Shown here: positions 5,312 to 8,339 of the stretch, piece after piece
Layout: the number at the start of each line of letters is the position of its first letter
Numbering within the stretch: position 1 is the first letter of the stretch
Assembly (NCBI GenBank): GCA_910588885.1
Contig: CAJUSQ010000124.1
Coordinates: 1 to 8,339, forward strand
From: an uncultured Lachnospiraceae bacterium
GTDB lineage: Bacteria; Bacillota; Clostridia; Lachnospirales; Lachnospiraceae
Length of the DNA: 8,339 nt
Direction: 5' to 3'
The notes under the pieces: generated by a model
Databases searched by the model: none
Seen by the model: the letters and a program-made list of their open reading frames with translations, nothing else
Told to the model about the DNA's origin: nothing
Made by a program: the position numbers and the translations under genes

Positions 5312-6370
5312 TCATTCCCTCTCTGTCTGCTCCAAATATGCCAGAACACGCTGAAATTCCCGGGGCAGGGGCGCTTCGATGCAGATTCCTTCGGAAAAAG
5401 ACGCTTCTTTGCGGCTCCCTTCGGAAAAGGACGCCTCTTTGCAAAGCTCTTTCGGGAGAGCCGCCTCTTCGCAGAAAGCCTTGGGCAGCTGCAACCGGCA
5501 GGCATGAAGAAGCTGTCCTTTCAGCCCGCAGCTTTTCCGGAAACGGGCATTTACCGCCGCATCCCCATATTTGGCATCCCCGACCACGGGGTGTCCGATA
5601 CTGGCCAAATGAGCACGAATCTGATGGGAACGCCCGGTAATCAAATGTACCTCCAGCAGCGTAAAGCCCTGAAACTGCCGGATGGGCCGAAAACCGGTCC
5701 GAATGGGCCTGCCCGTTTCCCGGTTGTTTCCGTCATTTCTCACGGTTACCTGGTTGTGTGCTTCGTCTTTCCAAAGATACCCCTCCAGTTCCAGAGGCTC
5801 CTTCAGCTCCCCGGCCGCCAGGCAGAGATAATATTTTTCCAAATCCCGCTGCCGGAACAGGGCGGACAGCTGCTGCAGGCCCCTTAGGGTCTTTCCCGCC
5901 GCCAGGATGCCTGAGGTATTCCGATCCAGCCGATTGCAGACCGAGGGCCGAAAGGTGGCAAGCTCCTCCGGCGTAAGGGCCTTGTGCTCCAGAAGATATC
6001 CGAGGATGTATTCATTGGCCGAAACGTCCTCCGGCCTGGATTTCTGGGAAAGCATTCCGGCAGGCTTATTGAGGATTAAAATATCCCTGGATTCGTAGAG
6101 GATTTCCAGTGCCGTCTTGGGATATTGCGCAGAACGGAACGTATGTTCTTCTTTTGAAAATTTCTGCATGGTTTCTTCCGACAGGAAAAACGTCACCGTA
6201 TCTCCCAGGGAAAGCTTTTCCGAGCCGTCCGCCCGCTTCCCGTTCAGCACAATATTCTTTTTCCGCAGCATTTTATAGAGAAAACCGGAAGGCGCCTGGC
6301 ACAGCCGCTTTTTCAGGTATTTGTCCAGCCGCTGCCCGGCTTCGTTTTCCCGTATCTGAAATTTCTGCAT
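5312..6370 (-). CDS. RluA-family rRNA/tRNA pseudouridine synthase with repeat-expanded C-terminus
   Basis: The protein isomerises specific uridines to pseudouridine in structured RNA. It has an N-terminal S4-like RNA-binding domain (about residues 12-63, QRLDKYLKKRL and IVLNGKRADG) and the RluA catalytic domain, with the catalytic aspartate D149 in NRLDRNTSG, plus TGRSHQIRAHLASIGHPVVGDAKYG (about 245-269) and LLHACRLQL. I choose the ATG at 6370 (352 residues) because GGAGG (6376-6380) lies five bases upstream and MQKFQI is a natural start; an in-frame TTG at 6394 would add eight residues without a comparable site. Residues 295-334, between the LHA motif and the final APLP segment, are four decapeptide repeats not expected in the family. 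The target nucleotide cannot be assigned, so no rlu symbol is given. Confidence 0.94.
   Translation of the reverse strand: MQKFQIRENEAGQRLDKYLKKRLCQAPSGFLYKMLRKKNIVLNGKRADGSEKLSLGDTVTFFLSEETMQKFSKEEHTFRSAQYPKTALEILYESRDILILNKPAGMLSQKSRPEDVSANEYILGYLLEHKALTPEELATFRPSVCNRLDRNTSGILAAGKTLRGLQQLSALFRQRDLEKYYLCLAAGELKEPLELEGYLWKDEAHNQVTVRNDGNNRETGRPIRTGFRPIRQFQGFTLLEVHLITGRSHQIRAHLASIGHPVVGDAKYGDAAVNARFRKSCGLKGQLLHACRLQLPKAFCEEAALPKELCKEASFSEGSRKEASFSEGICIEAPLPREFQRVLAYLEQTERE
5369..5488 (-). repeat. In-frame 4 x 30 bp minisatellite in the pseudouridine synthase gene
   Basis: Four contiguous 30-bp units (5369-5398, 5399-5428, 5429-5458, 5459-5488) encode decapeptides of the pattern (F/L)(S/P)(E/K)xxxxEA(S/A/P). 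On the plus strand they share an opening (A/C/G)CGC(T/C)TC block followed by TTGC or similar. The two lowest-coordinate units also share CCTTCGGAAAA exactly. Because the period is a multiple of three, the repeat keeps the frame. It enlarges the stretch just before the APLP motif where relatives usually have a short beta-hairpin. Confidence 0.85.
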
Positions 6371-6397
6371 GGGTACCTCCGCTTTCTGGTACAACTT

Positions 6398-6426
6398 CGG
6401 GATCTCCCGTTCCCTTTGTGAGGGAA
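6398..6426 (-). promoter_or_regulatory. Two adjacent small hairpins between ygiQ and the pseudouridine synthase gene
   Basis: In the 86-bp spacer, TTCCCT (6410-6415) and AGGGAA (6421-6426) form a perfect 6-bp stem with a 5-nt loop. Directly next to it CGGG (6398-6401) and CCCG (6406-6409) form a 4-bp stem with a 4-nt loop. Neither is followed by a T run in the direction of transcription, so they are not convincing intrinsic terminators. They may be mRNA processing or stability elements; function is unknown. No good promoter is visible in this spacer. Confidence 0.35.
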
Positions 6427-6456
6427 TTTCAGGGCCGTTTCTTCTGAAAAGCCCGT

Positions 6457-8339
6457 CTATTTCTTCTTTTTATGGACATTCCGAATGGTTTTTTTCTTCC
6501 TGGGGCGCTCCGTTCTGCCCCCGGCTCCGGGACTTGGCGCCTTCTTCTCTCCTCTGGGACGGAGAAAGCATTTCTTTTCATAGCCGATAAGATCCGTCCG
6601 CCCGGCCTTTGTCAGGGCTTCCGCCACCAGGTCATAATTTTTCGGATTGCGGTATTGGATCAGGGCACGCTGCATCGCTTTCTCATGAGGATTTTTCGCT
6701 ACATACACCGGCTCCATGGTTCTGGGGTCCAGTCCCGTATAGTACATACAGGTGGACAGGGTGGAGGGGGTGGGATAGAAATCCTGAACCTGCTGGGGCG
6801 TATACCCCAGGTCCCGGAGGTATTCCGCCAGCTCCACGGCCTCCTTCAGGGTTGAGCCGGGATGGGAGGACATCAGATAAGGCACCAGATACTGCCGTTT
6901 GTTCAGCTTCACGTTCATGTCCTGATAAGCCTTTGTAAAACGTCTGTAAACGGCAGCCCCAGGCTTCCCCATTTTTTCCAGCACCCGGTCGGAAATATGC
7001 TCCGGGGCCACCTTCAGCTGCCCGCTGACATGGTGTTCACACAGCTCCCGCAAAAAGGACGGGTCTTTGTCGTAAATCAGATAGTCAAACCGGATGCCGG
7101 AACGGATAAATACCTTTTTTACATTGGGCAGCTCCCGCAGCTTCCGAAGCAATGCCAGATAATCGGAATGGTCAATGTTCAGGTTTTCACAGGGCTTTGG
7201 GAACAGGCATTGCTTTTTGGGACATACGCCCTTTGTGAAATTTTTATCACAGGACGGCCCCCGGAAATTGGCGGTGGGACCTCCCACATCATGGATGTAT
7301 CCTTTAAAATCCGGTTCCCACACCATTCCTTCGGCTTCCTTTAAAATGGATTCGTGGCTGCGGGTCTGAATGATACGGCCCTGATGGAAGGTCAGGGCGC
7401 AGAAGCTGCAGCCGCCGAAACAGCCCCGGTTGCTGATCAGGCTGAATCTCACCTCTTCGATGGCAGGAACGCCTCCCAGCCTTTCATAGCTGGGATGATA
7501 GGTACGCTGATAGGGCAGTCCGTATACCGCGTCCATTTCCCTCTGGCTTAAAGGCTTCGCCGGAGGATTCTGTACCACAAAAACCCCGTCCGCATATTCT
7601 TCCGTCAGCCGCTGCCCGCTGAAGGGATCCGTATTGCAGTATTGGGTATAAAAGCTTTCGGCATACTTTTTCTTATCGGACAAAAGCGCCTGATAGCTTG
7701 GCAAAAACAGGGCGTCGTAGATATTTTCCCGGTTTTTGGTCTTATAAACGGTACCCTCTAAAAAAGTAACCTCTTCTACGGCAAGCCCGCTGTCCAACGC
7801 CTCCGCCGCTTCTATGATACTGCGTTCCCCCATGCCGTACAACAGAAGATCCGCCCCGGATTCCAATAAAACAGAGGGCTTCAGCTTGTCCGACCAGTAA
7901 TCGTAATGGGCCAGGCGCCGCAGGCTGGCTTCGATCCCGCCAATCAGGATCGGCGCCTTCGGGTACGCCTGCCGGATCAGGCGGCAATACGCCGTCACCG
8001 CATAATCCGGCCGCCGTCCCATTACGCCGCCGGGGGTAAAAGCATCCTTTTCCCGGCGTTTTTTTGACACGTAATAGTGGTTTACCATGGAATCCATGTT
8101 TCCTCCGGTCACCAGAAAGCCCAGCCGGGGTTCCCCGTAAATCATGACGCTTTCGGGATTTTTCCAGTCCGGCTGGGAAATCATGCCGACGGAATAACCC
8201 CGGGACGTAAGTACCCGGCTGATAATGGCATGGCCGAAGGAGGGGTGATCCACATAAGCATCCCCGATCACGTAAATAAAATCAAACTTTTCAATTCCCT
8301 GTGCCCGCATTTCTTCGGGACAGATCGGTAAAAATCCTG
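6457..8339 (-). CDS. ygiQ: YgiQ family (UPF0313) radical SAM protein, 5' end beyond window
   Basis: This large radical SAM protein has no established reaction. The canonical cluster motif CFGGCSFC (CxxxCxxC; codons near 7400-7422) would bind the [4Fe-4S] cluster that cleaves S-adenosylmethionine. An N-terminal YgiQ-type domain (DFIYVIGDAYVDHPSFGHAII) precedes it, and after the radical SAM core comes a C-terminal region ending in a lysine/arginine-rich tail (RPRKKKTIRNVHKKKK). Four more cysteines (from SC in GPSCDKN through KPCENL, spacing CX8CX4CX5C) follow the core motif and could bind a second metal site. The reading frame stays open through 8339, where GFLPICPEE precedes the methionine at 8310. 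This matches the usual family N-terminus, so the true start lies outside and 8310 is internal. The stop is TAG. Relationship to the downstream genes is unclear. Confidence 0.93.
   Translation of the reverse strand, partial: GFLPICPEEMRAQGIEKFDFIYVIGDAYVDHPSFGHAIISRVLTSRGYSVGMISQPDWKNPESVMIYGEPRLGFLVTGGNMDSMVNHYYVSKKRREKDAFTPGGVMGRRPDYAVTAYCRLIRQAYPKAPILIGGIEASLRRLAHYDYWSDKLKPSVLLESGADLLLYGMGERSIIEAAEALDSGLAVEEVTFLEGTVYKTKNRENIYDALFLPSYQALLSDKKKYAESFYTQYCNTDPFSGQRLTEEYADGVFVVQNPPAKPLSQREMDAVYGLPYQRTYHPSYERLGGVPAIEEVRFSLISNRGCFGGCSFCALTFHQGRIIQTRSHESILKEAEGMVWEPDFKGYIHDVGGPTANFRGPSCDKNFTKGVCPKKQCLFPKPCENLNIDHSDYLALLRKLRELPNVKKVFIRSGIRFDYLIYDKDPSFLRELCEHHVSGQLKVAPEHISDRVLEKMGKPGAAVYRRFTKAYQDMNVKLNKRQYLVPYLMSSHPGSTLKEAVELAEYLRDLGYTPQQVQDFYPTPSTLSTCMYYTGLDPRTMEPVYVAKNPHEKAMQRALIQYRNPKNYDLVAEALTKAGRTDLIGYEKKCFLRPRGEKKAPSPGAGGRTERPRKKKTIRNVHKKKK

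Noticed and set aside
5294..5887. Plus-strand open frame of 197 codons opposite the pseudouridine synthase gene
   Set aside because: Its repetitive translation is explained by the 30-bp minisatellite read on the wrong strand; no family resemblance.
6371..6394. Eight-residue N-terminal extension of the pseudouridine synthase from a TTG
   Set aside because: The ATG at 6370 has a well-placed GGAGG site and a typical family N-terminus; the TTG lacks comparable support.
6457..8310. YgiQ starting at the methionine at 8310
   Set aside because: The frame stays open to the window edge and encodes GFLPICPEE just before it, matching the normal family N-terminus, so the gene is cut by the window.

Overview
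The window reads as ordinary chromosome from a Gram-positive anaerobe of the class Clostridia, most likely a Lachnospiraceae-type bacterium. This is an inference from gene content and style: the short HisG paired with HisZ, a RecU-type Holliday junction resolvase, purine-rich Shine-Dalgarno sites, GTG and TTG starts, and moderate GC. I see no mobile element, phage gene, CRISPR array, rRNA or tRNA. Every supported gene lies on the minus strand, so the window is transcribed from high to low coordinates.

Upstream block (8339 down to 4110). This block holds a YgiQ-family radical SAM protein whose start lies just off the window, an RluA-family pseudouridine synthase, a histidine phosphatase of the phosphoglycerate-mutase superfamily, and recU. 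The last three are tightly packed (21 bp, then a one-base TGATG overlap) and probably cotranscribed. The synthase carries an unusual in-frame 4 x 30 bp minisatellite near its C-terminus. The 86 bp between ygiQ and the synthase hold two adjacent small hairpins.

Histidine block (4109 down to 1). An exact-consensus promoter (TTGACA, 17 bp, TATAAT) lies in the 133 bp between recU and hisZ and drives hisZ-hisG-hisD-hisB. HisZ and HisG form the first enzyme of histidine biosynthesis, HisD performs the last two oxidations, and HisB is the dehydratase. hisC, often found between hisD and hisB in clostridial operons, is absent here. In its place are 136 bp with a long imperfect hairpin that ends just before the hisB ribosome binding site. 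A Shine-Dalgarno-like site at the low edge suggests another gene, perhaps hisH, starts immediately outside.

Points worth a second look are regulatory or repeat-related: 11-bp direct repeats 21 bp apart at the his promoter, a short palindrome in the hisZ leader, the hisD-hisB hairpin, and the repeat-expanded tail of the pseudouridine synthase. I did not find a convincing new multi-gene system.
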